64,000 nt of DNA from CAZIUL01 sp964542475. GTDB taxonomy: Bacteria; Planctomycetota; B15-G4; CAYZWU01. The position numbers were made by a program, and so were the translations under genes. The notes below the pieces were generated by a model. That model saw only the letters and a list, made by a program, of their open reading frames with translations. It ran no database searches and was not told the DNA's origin. Positions 17,382-26,220 of the stretch are shown here, piece by piece (the first letter of the stretch is position 1; each line of letters begins with the position of its first letter). Where the stretch lies: the NCBI GenBank assembly GCA_964542475.1, contig CAZIUL010000003.1, positions 1 through 64,000 on the forward strand, in the 5' to 3' direction.

Positions 17382-18365
17382 ATGGCGTTCCCAAGAACCA
17401 GGATGAGGCGCATGCGCGGCCACAAGGCGCTCCGCCGGATGGTGAAAGAGACCCGCCTCTCGCTTGACAGCTTCATCTACCCGACCTTTGTCATCGAGGG
17501 AAGCAACATCAAGGACGAGATCCCGTCCATGCCCGGGCAGTTCAGGTATTCGCCCGACCGGATAGAGGAGATCGCGGCCTCGTGCCTCGATGCCGGTGTG
17601 GACAAGATGATCATCTTCGGCATCCCCAAGGAGAAGGACCCGGTCGGAAGCGGTGCGTACGCCGAGGACGGCATAGTGCAGCAGGCGTTCAAGCTGCTGT
17701 CGGAGCGTTTTCCCGAGCTGTACCTCATCGGGGATGTGTGTCTCTGCGAGTACACTGACCACGGACACTGCGGGGTCATCGAGAACAACGGTGTGAACAA
17801 CGACAAGACCCTTGACCTTCTCGCAACAACCGCGGTAAGCCAGGCAACGGCAGGCGCGCACATGATAGCGCCGTCCGACATGATGGACGGCCGCGTGGCC
17901 GCGATCCGCGCCGCCCTGGATGACCAGGGTTTCAGCGAGGTGCCGATCCTCTCCTACGCGGCCAAGTTCGCGTCTTCGTTTTACGGCCCTTTCAGGGATG
18001 CCGCGGGTTCCGCGCCGCAGTTCGGCGACAGAAAAGCGTATCAGATGGATCCTTCCAACTCGCGGGAAGCGCTCAGGGAAATCGGCCTGGACATCGAGGA
18101 AGGCGCGGACATGATCATGGTCAAGCCGGCGATGGCGTTTCTTGACATCGTTCACGCGGCCGGCCAGAGCTTTGCCCTGCCGCTTGCCGCGTACAACGTA
18201 AGCGGAGAGTACGCCATGGTGAAGGCCGCGGCTCAAAACGGATGGATCGACGAGAAGAAGATCGTGCTGGAGCTGCTCACCTCCATCTTCCGCGCGGGTG
18301 CGGACGCGGTGCTCACATACCATGCCCTCGACGTGTCGCGCTGGCTCGACGAAGAAAACGGATAG
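17382..18365 (+). CDS. hemB: Porphobilinogen synthase (delta-aminolevulinate dehydratase)
   Basis: 327 residues, the usual HemB length, from ATG 17382 with AAAGGGA eight bases upstream; the in-frame TTG at 17319 lacks a site. It condenses two 5-aminolevulinate molecules to porphobilinogen. The metal site DVCLCEYTDHGHC (C120, C122, C130) is the cysteine-rich, zinc-dependent form. The Schiff-base lysines are in YAAKFASSFYGPFR and IMVKPAMAFLD. hemL follows after 16 bases, so one transcript is likely. Confidence 0.97.
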   Translation: MAFPRTRMRRMRGHKALRRMVKETRLSLDSFIYPTFVIEGSNIKDEIPSMPGQFRYSPDRIEEIAASCLDAGVDKMIIFGIPKEKDPVGSGAYAEDGIVQQAFKLLSERFPELYLIGDVCLCEYTDHGHCGVIENNGVNNDKTLDLLATTAVSQATAGAHMIAPSDMMDGRVAAIRAALDDQGFSEVPILSYAAKFASSFYGPFRDAAGSAPQFGDRKAYQMDPSNSREALREIGLDIEEGADMIMVKPAMAFLDIVHAAGQSFALPLAAYNVSGEYAMVKAAAQNGWIDEKKIVLELLTSIFRAGADAVLTYHALDVSRWLDEENG

Positions 18366-18381
18366 ATCGAAAGCAGATGCA

Positions 18382-19671
18382 ATGAACCTGAAAAAAAGCT
18401 CAAAAGCAATGGAAGAGGCGCGCAAGTGGATGCCCGGAGGGGTCAACTCTCCTGTACGCGCCTACAATGCGGTGGGGGGCGTGCCGCCCGTGATCAGTCG
18501 CGGCCGCGGCGCGATGATAGAGGACATCGACGGAAACGAGTACATCGACATGGTTTGTTCCTGGGGTCCCTTGATCCTCGGGCACTGCCACCCCGTTATC
18601 ATCGAAGCGCTGCAGGAAGCCCTTGGAAACGGGACGAGCTTTGGCGCGCCCACTGAAAACGAAACGAAGCTCGCCAGGCTTATCGCGGAATCGGCCCCCT
18701 CCGTTGAATCGGTCCGCCTCGTAAACTCCGGTACCGAGGCGTGCATGAGCGCGGCGCGCCTTGCAAGGGGTTACACGAAGAGGGACGGGATAATCAAGTT
18801 CAACGGCTGCTACCACGGCCACGGCGACTCTTTCCTCATCAAGGCGGGTTCCGGCGCTATGACGCTCGGTGCGCCGTCGAGCCCGGGCGTGACAAGAGGC
18901 GCTGCAAAGGACACGCTGCTGGCGGAGTACAACAACATAGCGTCGGTGGAGCAAGTCTTCGAGAAGAACCCGGACACTGTCGCGGCGCTGATCGTCGAGC
19001 CTGTCGCCGGGAACATGGGATGCATCCCGCCCGAGCCCGGGTTTCTCGAAGGGCTCAAAGAGCTTTGCGCAAAAAACAGAGCCCTTCTCATCTTCGACGA
19101 GGTGATAACAGGGTTCAGGCTCGGGCTCGGCGGCGCGCAGGAGCTTTACGGGATCAGCCCGGACCTGACCACGTTCGGCAAGATCATCGGCCACGGCCTG
19201 CCCGTGGGCGCTTACGGCGGCCCGGATGAGATAATGCGGCGCCTTTCTCCGGAAGGCCCCGTGTACCAGGCGGGAACGCTTTCCGGAAATCCCCTGGCCG
19301 TGGCGGCCGGGCTTGCCGCGCTCAAGGTGCTGAAGGAAGAGAACCCCTACCCCCGGCTGGAGGCTCTCGCAGAACGGCTGAACAAAGGGATCCGAGCCAA
19401 CATCGATGATCTCGGCCTGGATCTTTGCCTGAACAGCGCGGGCTCCATGTCCTGCCTGTTCTTCAATAGCGGTCCCGTGACAAACATGGAACACGCCTCT
19501 TCCTCGGACACGAAACGTTTTGCCCGCTACTTTGCCGAGATGCTTGCCCGCGGTGTCTACCTCGCACCGTCCGCGTTCGAAACAGCGTTTTTGAGCACCG
19601 CGCATACAGAAGAGATGGTGGACAAAATCGTGGAGGCGAACCGCGGCGCGCTCGAAGCGGCGTTCGCATGA
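18382..19671 (+). CDS. hemL: Glutamate-1-semialdehyde 2,1-aminomutase
   Basis: 429 residues, starting MNLKKSSKAMEEARKWMPGG. It is a PLP enzyme converting glutamate-1-semialdehyde to 5-aminolevulinate in the C5 pathway. The PLP lysine is in TFGKIIGHGLPVGAYGG (K267). Other family blocks are GGVNSPVRAY, NSGTEACMSAARLAR, CYHGHGDSFL and DEVITGFR. Its upstream partner HemA (glutamyl-tRNA reductase) is not in this window. Confidence 0.97.
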   Translation: MNLKKSSKAMEEARKWMPGGVNSPVRAYNAVGGVPPVISRGRGAMIEDIDGNEYIDMVCSWGPLILGHCHPVIIEALQEALGNGTSFGAPTENETKLARLIAESAPSVESVRLVNSGTEACMSAARLARGYTKRDGIIKFNGCYHGHGDSFLIKAGSGAMTLGAPSSPGVTRGAAKDTLLAEYNNIASVEQVFEKNPDTVAALIVEPVAGNMGCIPPEPGFLEGLKELCAKNRALLIFDEVITGFRLGLGGAQELYGISPDLTTFGKIIGHGLPVGAYGGPDEIMRRLSPEGPVYQAGTLSGNPLAVAAGLAALKVLKEENPYPRLEALAERLNKGIRANIDDLGLDLCLNSAGSMSCLFFNSGPVTNMEHASSSDTKRFARYFAEMLARGVYLAPSAFETAFLSTAHTEEMVDKIVEANRGALEAAFA

Positions 19672-19840
19672 ACAGGGACGCCTTCCCCCGTGGTTGCTCC
19701 CCCAGGGCTGTTTTTGTAGAAATATCCCTCATCCCCTTGTTTTGTCTCGATGTTTATCCATAGCGGACACGGACAACAGGCGGCAGCGCTTTGCGGATCA
19801 AAAACGCGGCGCTGCGTGCAAGCAAAACCGAAAGCAAAAC

Positions 19841-21016
19841 ATGAAAATACTCTGCATCTATCCCTTCCTGGACCTGGACTACAACAGCATTGCCCAGTCG
19901 ATCCTTTACCTGGGCGCGCAGGGCCACGAGGTCAAGGTGATCACCGTGCGCAAAGCCGTGACCACCAAGGGCGGAATCGAGTCCGAGCCCGTGTCTGAAT
20001 ACCACAACGTTACCATTTACCGGCCGTTCGAAAGCTTCAAGGAACAGTTCTCCGCTTCCGAAGAATGTGTGGGTAAAGCGCTCGCTTGTGTAGGTGAATT
20101 CAGGCCCGATCTTGTGTACTGCTCGCTTCAGCACAACATGAAACTGGCGCGCAAGCTGTCCGCGCATTTTAAGGTACCCCTTGTGTTGCTGGTGGAGTTC
20201 GCCAGGGACCCGGCCCGGCTCCTTCCATGGAAGGGGATGGGGCTCATGAAAAGGTGGGGCCTATCCTGGATCCTGACACCGGCGGCCAGGCTCTACTGGC
20301 GCAGCCTGGTCAACAGCTCCGATGCGGTCATGGTAACCAACCCCGCTGACAAGCGGTTCATGGAAGAGATGGCCGGGCGCGGCAAGGACGCGACCTATGT
20401 GCCCTGGTGTACCCAGGTGCCCGAGCTGGACCCGGGCAAGCGAATGCCTTGCACAGCTCTCCACGCGGGCGGTCTTATACGAATGAAAAACGCAGGAGCG
20501 CTCGCCCCTGCCATGGAAATCCTGCTCAACAAAACGCCCACGGAACATTTCATTGTGGTGGGCCGCGGCAGGTACGGGAAAGCGGTGAGAGGCCTGGTAA
20601 AGCGGTACCCCGGCCGTGTAACCTATCATGAAGAACTCCCCAGGGAAAAAGTTCTGGAGCTCATAGCCGAAGCCGGCTACGCCTTTTTACCTGCAAGGGA
20701 AGGCGCTCTCGCTTTTATCGGTGACTGCTGGGGATTGAAGCTTCCCCTGGTAAGCCTTTACAACCCGGCCGGCCTGCTTGTGCCCGGCAAGGATGCGATT
20801 GTTACCAATGGAATGCGGGGTCTTGCCGATTCGGTAAACCGGCTTCTCGAGGATCCCCGCCTCGGGAACAGGATCGCTGACGCGGCCCATGAGCGTTATC
20901 TCGCCCAAAACACGGCTGAGAGTGTCGGTTCCCATTTCGAGAAGGTATACAAGCGCGTGCTCGAGAGGCGACCAAGCGGCCGCTCGGACAAAACGCTCGT
21001 TTGCAGCGCATCGTAG
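19841..21016 (+). CDS. Glycosyltransferase, GT4-like
   Basis: 391 residues, beginning MKILCIYPFLDLDYNSIAQS with the GT-B N-terminal sheet. A second Rossmann-like half runs from ~210 (GLIRMKNAGAL...FIVVGRGRYGK), followed by ELIAEAGYAFLPAREG, the nucleotide-sugar acceptor region of GT4 enzymes. It has no good Shine-Dalgarno, but the family begins here. Donor and acceptor are unknown. It sits between hemL and the low-GC island, apart from the polysaccharide cluster, which is unusual for its neighbours. Confidence 0.8.
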   Translation: MKILCIYPFLDLDYNSIAQSILYLGAQGHEVKVITVRKAVTTKGGIESEPVSEYHNVTIYRPFESFKEQFSASEECVGKALACVGEFRPDLVYCSLQHNMKLARKLSAHFKVPLVLLVEFARDPARLLPWKGMGLMKRWGLSWILTPAARLYWRSLVNSSDAVMVTNPADKRFMEEMAGRGKDATYVPWCTQVPELDPGKRMPCTALHAGGLIRMKNAGALAPAMEILLNKTPTEHFIVVGRGRYGKAVRGLVKRYPGRVTYHEELPREKVLELIAEAGYAFLPAREGALAFIGDCWGLKLPLVSLYNPAGLLVPGKDAIVTNGMRGLADSVNRLLEDPRLGNRIADAAHERYLAQNTAESVGSHFEKVYKRVLERRPSGRSDKTLVCSAS

Positions 21017-21438
21017 AAGGGGCGGTTCGCGAGCCGATCCTCTCCGTCATATCCAAATCTCCGTTTTATTGACAATCTCCATAACAATGGTATCCTCCGT
21101 GTCATGTTCAACATTGGTTTTCGGGAGTTCCAGCCACGGTTAATAGTCAGTGACACCGGCATTCACACTTTAAGATGCCCCTGGACCGGAGTTCCGAAGC
21201 CGGGCTTGGGAAAAACGGTCAAGCGGCACAACGAGTTACACGGAAGATGGTCTTTGACCAGCAGGCCCGATGCGCGATGATTCCCGTTCGTCCGGCACGG
21301 CAGGACAGCCCGACTGCCCAGGACGCCGGGCGAGGAGTGAATGGAACGACGGACAAAAAGGGCTGCAAGAAGGAGAATGTCTAGAAGAACTAGTTATGTT
21401 TCAAAAGCGATATGCGGTTTTTACATACATAGGAATAA
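21017..21438. other. Intergenic region at the left edge of the low-GC island
   Basis: Contains one candidate promoter (21069-21096) and GC-rich sequence up to about 21380, then AT-rich sequence running into the kinase gene. The 70-codon frame at 21175-21384 has no Shine-Dalgarno and unconvincing composition, so I do not call it. Confidence 0.5.
21069..21096 (+). promoter_or_regulatory. Possible sigma-70 promoter
   Basis: A perfect TTGACA (21069-21074), 16-base spacer and TATCCT (21091-21096). It is 340 bases upstream of the kinase gene, so the link to it is uncertain. Confidence 0.35.
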
Positions 21439-22935
21439 ATGATGGCTACTCACATCATTAGACTGCCAGGCGGGGAATGGGAATACGATGACACAAAACC
21501 TCTAGGGAAAGCTGGTGGATTCGGCGAAGTCTTTCTCGGCAAGGGCAAAAACGAGGCAGTTGCCGTCAAGCGCCTGAAAATTAGCGCTGATCAAGCAGCA
21601 CATCGCGAATTGAAAATCGGGCAAAGTCTACTGCAACAATCATTTGATCACGTTGTGCCAGTACTAGATGCGGGACAAGATTCAGAGACAGATCGGTATT
21701 TTCTAGTAATGCCCGTTTGCGATTTCAGCCTGCAAGATAAAATTAACGAAGCAGGAGGAGCAGTTGATGGAGCAATGGCGAAATCTGCAATTGTAGAAAT
21801 TATTGCAGGGCTCTCTGAAGTATCGAATATCACGCATAGAGATTTGAAGCCTGCTAATGTCTTATACCATAAAGGTGCATGGAAAATCGCAGATTTCGGA
21901 ATAGCAAAGTTTGTCGAAGACTCGACGTCATTAGAAACACTTAGGAATAGCCTAACTCCCACGTACGCGGCTCCAGAGCAGTGGAAAGGAGAACGCCCCA
22001 CCACACCCACCGACGTCTACGCGCTTGGCTGCATTATTCATGCACTATTTACTGGGAGCCCACCCTTCAATGGCTCTATAGACGATATCCGGGAGGGCCA
22101 CTTACATAAAGCACCCGATACACTAGCTGTATTACCCCCGCGTTTTGCAGCATTTGTTTCGCACATGTTGAGAAAGCCACCGAACGCTAGGCCAACATTA
22201 GGCCGTTGTGAAAAAGTCTTTTCAGAATTCGATATTACCTCAAGCGATTCCGATTCAACACACCTATTAATTGAAGAAGCAGCAAAACAAGTGGCTGAGA
22301 GAGAGGCCCAAGAAGAAGCACGTAATCAAGCGGCTGCTGCTTTACGTCAAGAACGAGAAGAACTCTTTGCCGACGCGAAGGCAAATTTGCTATCCATAAA
22401 AGAGCACCTGTTTTCAAAGATCAGAGAATCATCTGAAAGCGTGAAAACCGATCATAGAGGAGATTTGCAATTTGGAGAGGCAAAACTCAACTTCATGCTG
22501 GACCCGGAATTGTTAGAGGAGTTTGTTTTAGCGAGGCATTCAAAAGGTGGAAAGCCATACAGCTATACTGGCTGGGATGTCTTAGCATGGTCAATTATTA
22601 GCGTGACTTGTGCCCGAACTTCGTATACATGGTCTGCTTCATTATTGTTTGCTGATTTGAAAGATGATAACGGATTCAGATGGTACGAATTGTCCTTCTG
22701 GACATTAGCGCAAAATAAAAGCAAGGATGAACCATATGGTTTAGAGGGCTATATAGCCGACATTGATCTTGCATGTGGAAATATTATACATAGTGTAAAT
22801 GTCGCATACGGTCCGTTACCTATAGATGGGGAAGATGAAGAAAGTTTTATTTCGAGATGGGTTGGGTTGGTTGCCAAAGCTGCAATTGGCAATCTTAATA
22901 GACCAAGCGGAATGCCGGTGCGTGATTTCAGGTGA
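21439..22935 (+). CDS. Hanks-type serine/threonine protein kinase
   Basis: 498 residues. The kinase domain fills ~15-270 with all key residues: Gly loop GKAGGFGEVFLG, K44 in VAVKRL, catalytic HRDLKPAN (D135), DFG (152-154) and APEQWKGE. A charged helix, probably coiled coil, follows (~275-335), then a ~160-residue C-terminal domain I cannot assign. There is no membrane segment, so this is a soluble kinase unlike PknB-type receptors. The gene is visibly AT-richer than its flanks and its codon use differs, suggesting acquisition. Two ATGs (21439, 21442) are possible behind TAGGAATAA. Substrate unknown. Confidence 0.9.
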   Translation: MMATHIIRLPGGEWEYDDTKPLGKAGGFGEVFLGKGKNEAVAVKRLKISADQAAHRELKIGQSLLQQSFDHVVPVLDAGQDSETDRYFLVMPVCDFSLQDKINEAGGAVDGAMAKSAIVEIIAGLSEVSNITHRDLKPANVLYHKGAWKIADFGIAKFVEDSTSLETLRNSLTPTYAAPEQWKGERPTTPTDVYALGCIIHALFTGSPPFNGSIDDIREGHLHKAPDTLAVLPPRFAAFVSHMLRKPPNARPTLGRCEKVFSEFDITSSDSDSTHLLIEEAAKQVAEREAQEEARNQAAAALRQEREELFADAKANLLSIKEHLFSKIRESSESVKTDHRGDLQFGEAKLNFMLDPELLEEFVLARHSKGGKPYSYTGWDVLAWSIISVTCARTSYTWSASLLFADLKDDNGFRWYELSFWTLAQNKSKDEPYGLEGYIADIDLACGNIIHSVNVAYGPLPIDGEDEESFISRWVGLVAKAAIGNLNRPSGMPVRDFR

Positions 22936-22979
22936 AAACATAACAATGCCATAAACACGGACCGCAAAAAGCTACACTG

Positions 22980-23360
22980 ATGGGTGAAGACAGTGCAACA
23001 TTTCAACTGTGGCCGGTCACAGCTAAATTGGACAAATCCCTACCGGAAACAGAAAAGATTGAGACCCTTATCGTCTCGCTCAAGCAACTTGTCGGAGCCA
23101 CCTTCATCCGCAATGGACAAGAGCACACGCTGGATGATGCAATTACACACATGAGGGAAAAATGGGAACGGAAGAAGTCGGAGATCAAAACAGCAGACGA
23201 CTTCATCAGGATCGCAGGTTCGAAATCGTCAAACAGCGGCAAACCGTATGTCCTTAAGATGCCCGATGGGACTGAGGTCGAAACAGAAGAATGGTTCAGA
23301 AGGCAACTGGAAGCAATGGAGAAACTCCCCAACAAAGCCATCGACAGCAGCAAGAAATAG
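22980..23360 (+). CDS. DUF5329 (YfeK-like) protein without signal peptide
   Basis: 126 residues. FIRNGQEHTLDDAITHMREK, then TADDFIRIAGSKSSNSGKPY and KMPDGTEVETEEWF, follow the DUF5329/YfeK pattern closely. Family members I know of are small exported proteins of unknown function. Here the frame opens only 12 codons above the ATG, and none of it is hydrophobic, so a signal peptide is missing. It might be cytoplasmic in this context or have lost its leader. No clear Shine-Dalgarno. It sits between the kinase and the AAA ATPase. Confidence 0.7.
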   Translation: MGEDSATFQLWPVTAKLDKSLPETEKIETLIVSLKQLVGATFIRNGQEHTLDDAITHMREKWERKKSEIKTADDFIRIAGSKSSNSGKPYVLKMPDGTEVETEEWFRRQLEAMEKLPNKAIDSSKK

Positions 23361-23778
23361 CCGCGCTTCGCACGGCCATTTCTTACATGTCATGGCGACC
23401 GTTAGCTGGACAAGAGAAATGGTTAACAAGATCAAATCGTATACATCAAGAAACCCTTTGGTCTGCAAAACGCTGACTTGGTATGTACTTTTTTGTTTAA
23501 TTTATCCACTGAGTCAAAATGTAAATTCTATTCAAGGCCTTCAATTAGAAGCACGCCGCTGGAGTAGGGCTACCGACATATGAAACTGGCCAACATCTGC
23601 TTTCAGCAGACCAGCGCGTCTGTCACTGCGGCAGCTGAAACCAATGTTGGGCTACAGCACCATTTACTTCTTAAGGTGCTGATATCAACAGAGTAACGGC
23701 GAATCAACCTTGCCATACACAATAAAGTAAATTTAGCCTCTTGTATAAATTTAGAATCTATGCTAAGTTGCCCTTACT
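23361..23778. other. Intergenic region with an attC-like hairpin
   Basis: AT-rich non-coding stretch between the DUF5329 and AAA genes. Its main feature is the imperfect hairpin at 23588-23652, listed separately. Short frames here overlap in several phases and show no translation signals. Confidence 0.5.
23588..23652. repeat. Imperfect hairpin with attC-like layout
   Basis: CCAACAT (23590-23596) pairs with ATGTTGG (23644-23650) and TTTCAGC (23601-23607) with GCTGAAA (23634-23640), separated by unpaired CTGC and CCA. The right end GTTGGGC fits the integron core GTTRRRY; the left end GGCCAAC misses RYYYAAC at one base. The R-box, spacer, L-box, loop order is that of an attC site, but it is a single example. 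Confidence 0.35.
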
Positions 23779-24999
23779 ATGGCTGAGGAATTCTCAAATC
23801 CATTTCGTCCGGGAGCGGGCCACAAACCTCCATACCTAGCAGGTCGCGCCGAGGAGACCAAGGAATTTAGGCGTTTGCTTGAACAGAAGGTGATTCTGGA
23901 GAATCTCGTCCTCACAGGGCTACGGGGTGTTGGGAAGACGGTCCTCTTGGACACGTTGAAACCTATCGCTATCCAGGAAAAATGGCGCTGGGTTGGCACC
24001 GATTTATCCGAGTCATCCAGCATCAGCGAAGAGAGAATAGTCCTTCGTCTTCTCACAGATCTGTCCGTCCTGACGGCATCATTCGTAATCGGAGAACGCG
24101 AACGATCAAATATCGGATTTGGAGCGACCCCCTCCCGAGATGAAATCAAGCTTGATTTTCAGACTCTGCAGTCAATCTATACGTCCACACCAGGCCTGCC
24201 CTCCGACAAACTCAAGCGGGTCCTGGAGGTCGTTTGGTCTGTCCTGAAGCAGACCTCTGATAGCGGGTTGATCTTCGCCTATGACGAAGCCCAGAACTTG
24301 GCGGACCACGCCGCTAAAGACAACTACCCACTTTCCTTGCTCCTTGACGTCTTTCAATCTATTCAGAAGAAAGACATCCCATTCATGCTTATCCTGGTTG
24401 GGCTCCCACCGCTCTTCCCCAAGCTGGTGGAGGCCCGAACCTTTGCTGAGCGTATGTTCCGTGTTGTGTTCTTAGATAGCCTCAAAAAGCCGGAAAGCCG
24501 AGACGCGATACTGAAACCAATCGAGAACGCCCACTGCCCTGTCAGGCTAGATGAGCTATCCATCAAACTCATCGTAGAAGTTTCAGGTGGCTACCCTTAC
24601 CTCATTCAGTTCGTCTGTCACGAGGTCTATGACACATTCGCGCAGGGACAAACCTCGGTTCCAGTTGCCGAAATTACAAGAAAACTGGACTCTGATTTCT
24701 TTGCGGGTCGCTGGGCTCGCGCAACTGACCGCCAGCGGGAATTGATGATAGTCATCGCGCAACTGGACACCTCCGCGGCCGAGTTTACCGTCCAGGAAAT
24801 CGCCGAGAAGTCCAAGCAACTGTTGGACAGGCCGTTTAGCTCGAGTCACATCAATCAGATGCTCGTGGCGCTCTCGAACTCGGGTTTGATTTACAAGAAC
24901 AGGCACGGACGTTACTCCTTCGCGGTGCCGTTGCTTAACCAGTTCATCCGCCGCCAGATATCAAACGAGTACGAGACACCGCCAAACGACGGGTTGTAG
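23779..24999 (+). CDS. AAA-family ATPase with C-terminal winged helix
   Basis: 406 residues. The start NPFRPGAGHKPPYLAGRAEE is the common lead-in of AAA_16/Orc1-like ATPases. Walker A is GLRGVGKT (47-54) and Walker B is LIFAYDEAQNL (~164-174). The arginine-rich ARTFAERMFRVVFL and GGYPYLIQFVCHEVYD blocks follow, and the last ~90 residues look like a winged helix (FTVQEIAEKS...ALSNSGLIYKNRHGRYSF). Such proteins serve as switches in mobile or conflict systems and in replication-like loading, but the role here is unknown. GC is intermediate between the kinase and the host genes. A weak start context precedes the ATG. Confidence 0.85.
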   Translation: MAEEFSNPFRPGAGHKPPYLAGRAEETKEFRRLLEQKVILENLVLTGLRGVGKTVLLDTLKPIAIQEKWRWVGTDLSESSSISEERIVLRLLTDLSVLTASFVIGERERSNIGFGATPSRDEIKLDFQTLQSIYTSTPGLPSDKLKRVLEVVWSVLKQTSDSGLIFAYDEAQNLADHAAKDNYPLSLLLDVFQSIQKKDIPFMLILVGLPPLFPKLVEARTFAERMFRVVFLDSLKKPESRDAILKPIENAHCPVRLDELSIKLIVEVSGGYPYLIQFVCHEVYDTFAQGQTSVPVAEITRKLDSDFFAGRWARATDRQRELMIVIAQLDTSAAEFTVQEIAEKSKQLLDRPFSSSHINQMLVALSNSGLIYKNRHGRYSFAVPLLNQFIRRQISNEYETPPNDGL

Positions 25000-25144
25000 A
25001 AACTCTTCCAGGAGGCAAGGTTTCCACGAGTTGGCAGCCCAACAGGGATTTCAGCAAATAATCGCCTTCGCCGGAGACGGAAAGCTTAGAGACGAAAGCG
25101 ATGCTGCGGCGGATCTCCTGGACGACATTTCTTTTCTTAGCCAT
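24944..25144 (-). CDS. Possible small ORF, unknown
   Basis: 66 codons, beginning MAKKRNVVQEIRRSIAFVSK, with ACGGAG about ten bases upstream of the ATG. The first ~45 residues look protein-like; the rest overlaps the 3' end of the AAA gene antisense and does not. It may be a remnant of a longer gene. I do not recognise it. Confidence 0.25.
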   Translation of the reverse strand: MAKKRNVVQEIRRSIAFVSKLSVSGEGDYLLKSLLGCQLVETLPPGRVSTTRRLAVSRTRLISGGG

Positions 25145-25202
25145 TTCATTGCTCCGTAATCAGGCCCAGGTCCTAATGTACGGAGTCGAGACGCGTCGTC
25201 AA

Positions 25203-25237
25203 CCTCTTAGGGAATGGTTCTATGAATCCCTAAGAGG
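25203..25237. repeat. 11-bp perfect inverted repeat
   Basis: CCTCTTAGGGA (25203-25213) and TCCCTAAGAGG (25227-25237) around a 13-base loop. No T-run follows on either side, so it is not a standard terminator; it could be a protein-binding or element-end site. Confidence 0.6.
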
Positions 25238-25381
25238 CTGTCGACTCTCACTTAGCTCGAAATTATTTCGTTTCTCAAATTGGTTGACGTTGAACAGTCT
25301 GCTATAGAGGCGATCATGAAATCCGGCCACTGAAGATCTTCCCCTTTTCAAGGCGCACTGAAATACGCGTGCTAATTAAAA

Positions 25382-25440
25382 AATCCGTATTAATCCGTGT
25401 CCATCCGTGGTTCTCTTTTTCTTTCTTCCTCCTCTTCCTA
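25382..25440 (-). repeat. Dispersed repeat family B, copy 2 (inverted)
   Basis: ATCCGTGTCCATCCGTGGTT plus a T/C-rich tail. It is the reverse complement of the copy at 28703-28750, and the two flank the sirC-hemC-cobA/hemD operon. Confidence 0.8.
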
Positions 25441-25507
25441 AAGCTTCCCCTCCCTCTGGACGCCTTTCCGGGAATACACTATGATGGCCGGCTGGAGCAA
25501 AAACGAC

Positions 25508-26164
25508 ATGGCGGACCTTTATCCCGTATTCATCGACCTCGAAAACAAACCCTGCCTCGTGGTGGGGGGCGGAAGGGTTGCGCTCAGAAAGATCGAGGCC
25601 CTGCTCGGGGCGGGCGCTGAAGTGACGGTTGTTGACCCGCATCCGGACCCGGAGCTTTGTTCCATGGCCGGTGCCGGTAAGCTCGTGCTGTCGGAGCGCC
25701 CTTTTGAAAGCGGCCTTGTGTGCGGAATGTGGCTCGTCTTCTGCGCGACCGATGACAAGGAGGTGAACCGCTCCGTGTACGAGGCCTGCGAAAAGATGCG
25801 CATCCCGGCAAACGTTGCGGACGACCCCGCGCTCTGCAGGTTCCACGTGCCTGCCAGGTACACCGAAGGCCTGCTCCAGGCGGCTGTTTCCACACGCGGA
25901 GGCAGCCCGGCGTTCAGCCGCCATCTCCGCATCGAGCTCGAAAAGCGGTTCTCCCCATGGGCCCCGCTCCTCGTGGAGTGGCTGAATGCGCTCCGGCCGC
26001 GGCTGAAAGAGATCGTGCCGGATGATGCGAAACAGCGCGGTGAGTTCTTGAAAAAGCTCATCGAACACAACGGGAAAAAGATCGAAGCCTTTGCCCGTGA
26101 GGGTGATGTAAAATCGTTCGACAAGCTTGTCGCGGCAGAGCTTCGCAAGATAACAAAAGGCTGA
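25508..26164 (+). CDS. Precorrin-2 dehydrogenase / sirohydrochlorin ferrochelatase-type protein
   Basis: 218 residues from ATG 25508, with GGAG 11 bases upstream; ATGs at 25481 and 25484 would add a tail not usual in the family. DLYPVFIDLENKPCLVVGGG and the Rossmann glycines mark the CysG-B/Met8/SirC NAD-binding domain that oxidises precorrin-2 to sirohydrochlorin; NVADDPALCRFHVPAR and AAVSTRGGSPAFSRHLR are family blocks. Iron insertion cannot be judged from sequence. It heads the siroheme/heme gene set, with hemC 56 bases downstream. In many bacteria hemA lies next to this gene; here it does not. Confidence 0.9.
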   Translation: MADLYPVFIDLENKPCLVVGGGRVALRKIEALLGAGAEVTVVDPHPDPELCSMAGAGKLVLSERPFESGLVCGMWLVFCATDDKEVNRSVYEACEKMRIPANVADDPALCRFHVPARYTEGLLQAAVSTRGGSPAFSRHLRIELEKRFSPWAPLLVEWLNALRPRLKEIVPDDAKQRGEFLKKLIEHNGKKIEAFAREGDVKSFDKLVAAELRKITKG

Positions 26165-26220
26165 GCTTTCATGAAAGCCGGCAACAGCTCCCCGCTTTTG
26201 CGGCTTTTGAAAGGCTGTTC

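Larger units (their letters stand above)
25000..25507. other. Right edge of the low-GC island
   Basis: Holds the doubtful minus-strand ORF, an 11-bp inverted repeat (25203-25237), a GAAATCCGGCCACTGAAG stretch near 25317-25334 that may be an insertion-sequence remnant, and a family B repeat (25382-25440) just before sirC. No convincing gene. Confidence 0.5.

Noticed and set aside
17376..18446. 356-codon minus-strand frame opposite hemB
   Set aside because: It mirrors hemB codon phase, is rich in Arg/His/Val and has no start signals.
21175..21384. 70-codon open frame before the kinase gene
   Set aside because: No Shine-Dalgarno, no hydrophobic or structured pattern, and the composition changes midway. 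Likely non-coding.
25203..25237. Rho-independent terminator at the right edge of the island
   Set aside because: The 11-bp stem is perfect, but no T-run follows on either strand, so I list it only as an inverted repeat.
25317..25334. End of an insertion sequence
   Set aside because: GAAATCCGGCCACTGAAG looks like sequence found near some insertion-sequence ends, but there is no partner end and no transposase, so it is not called.
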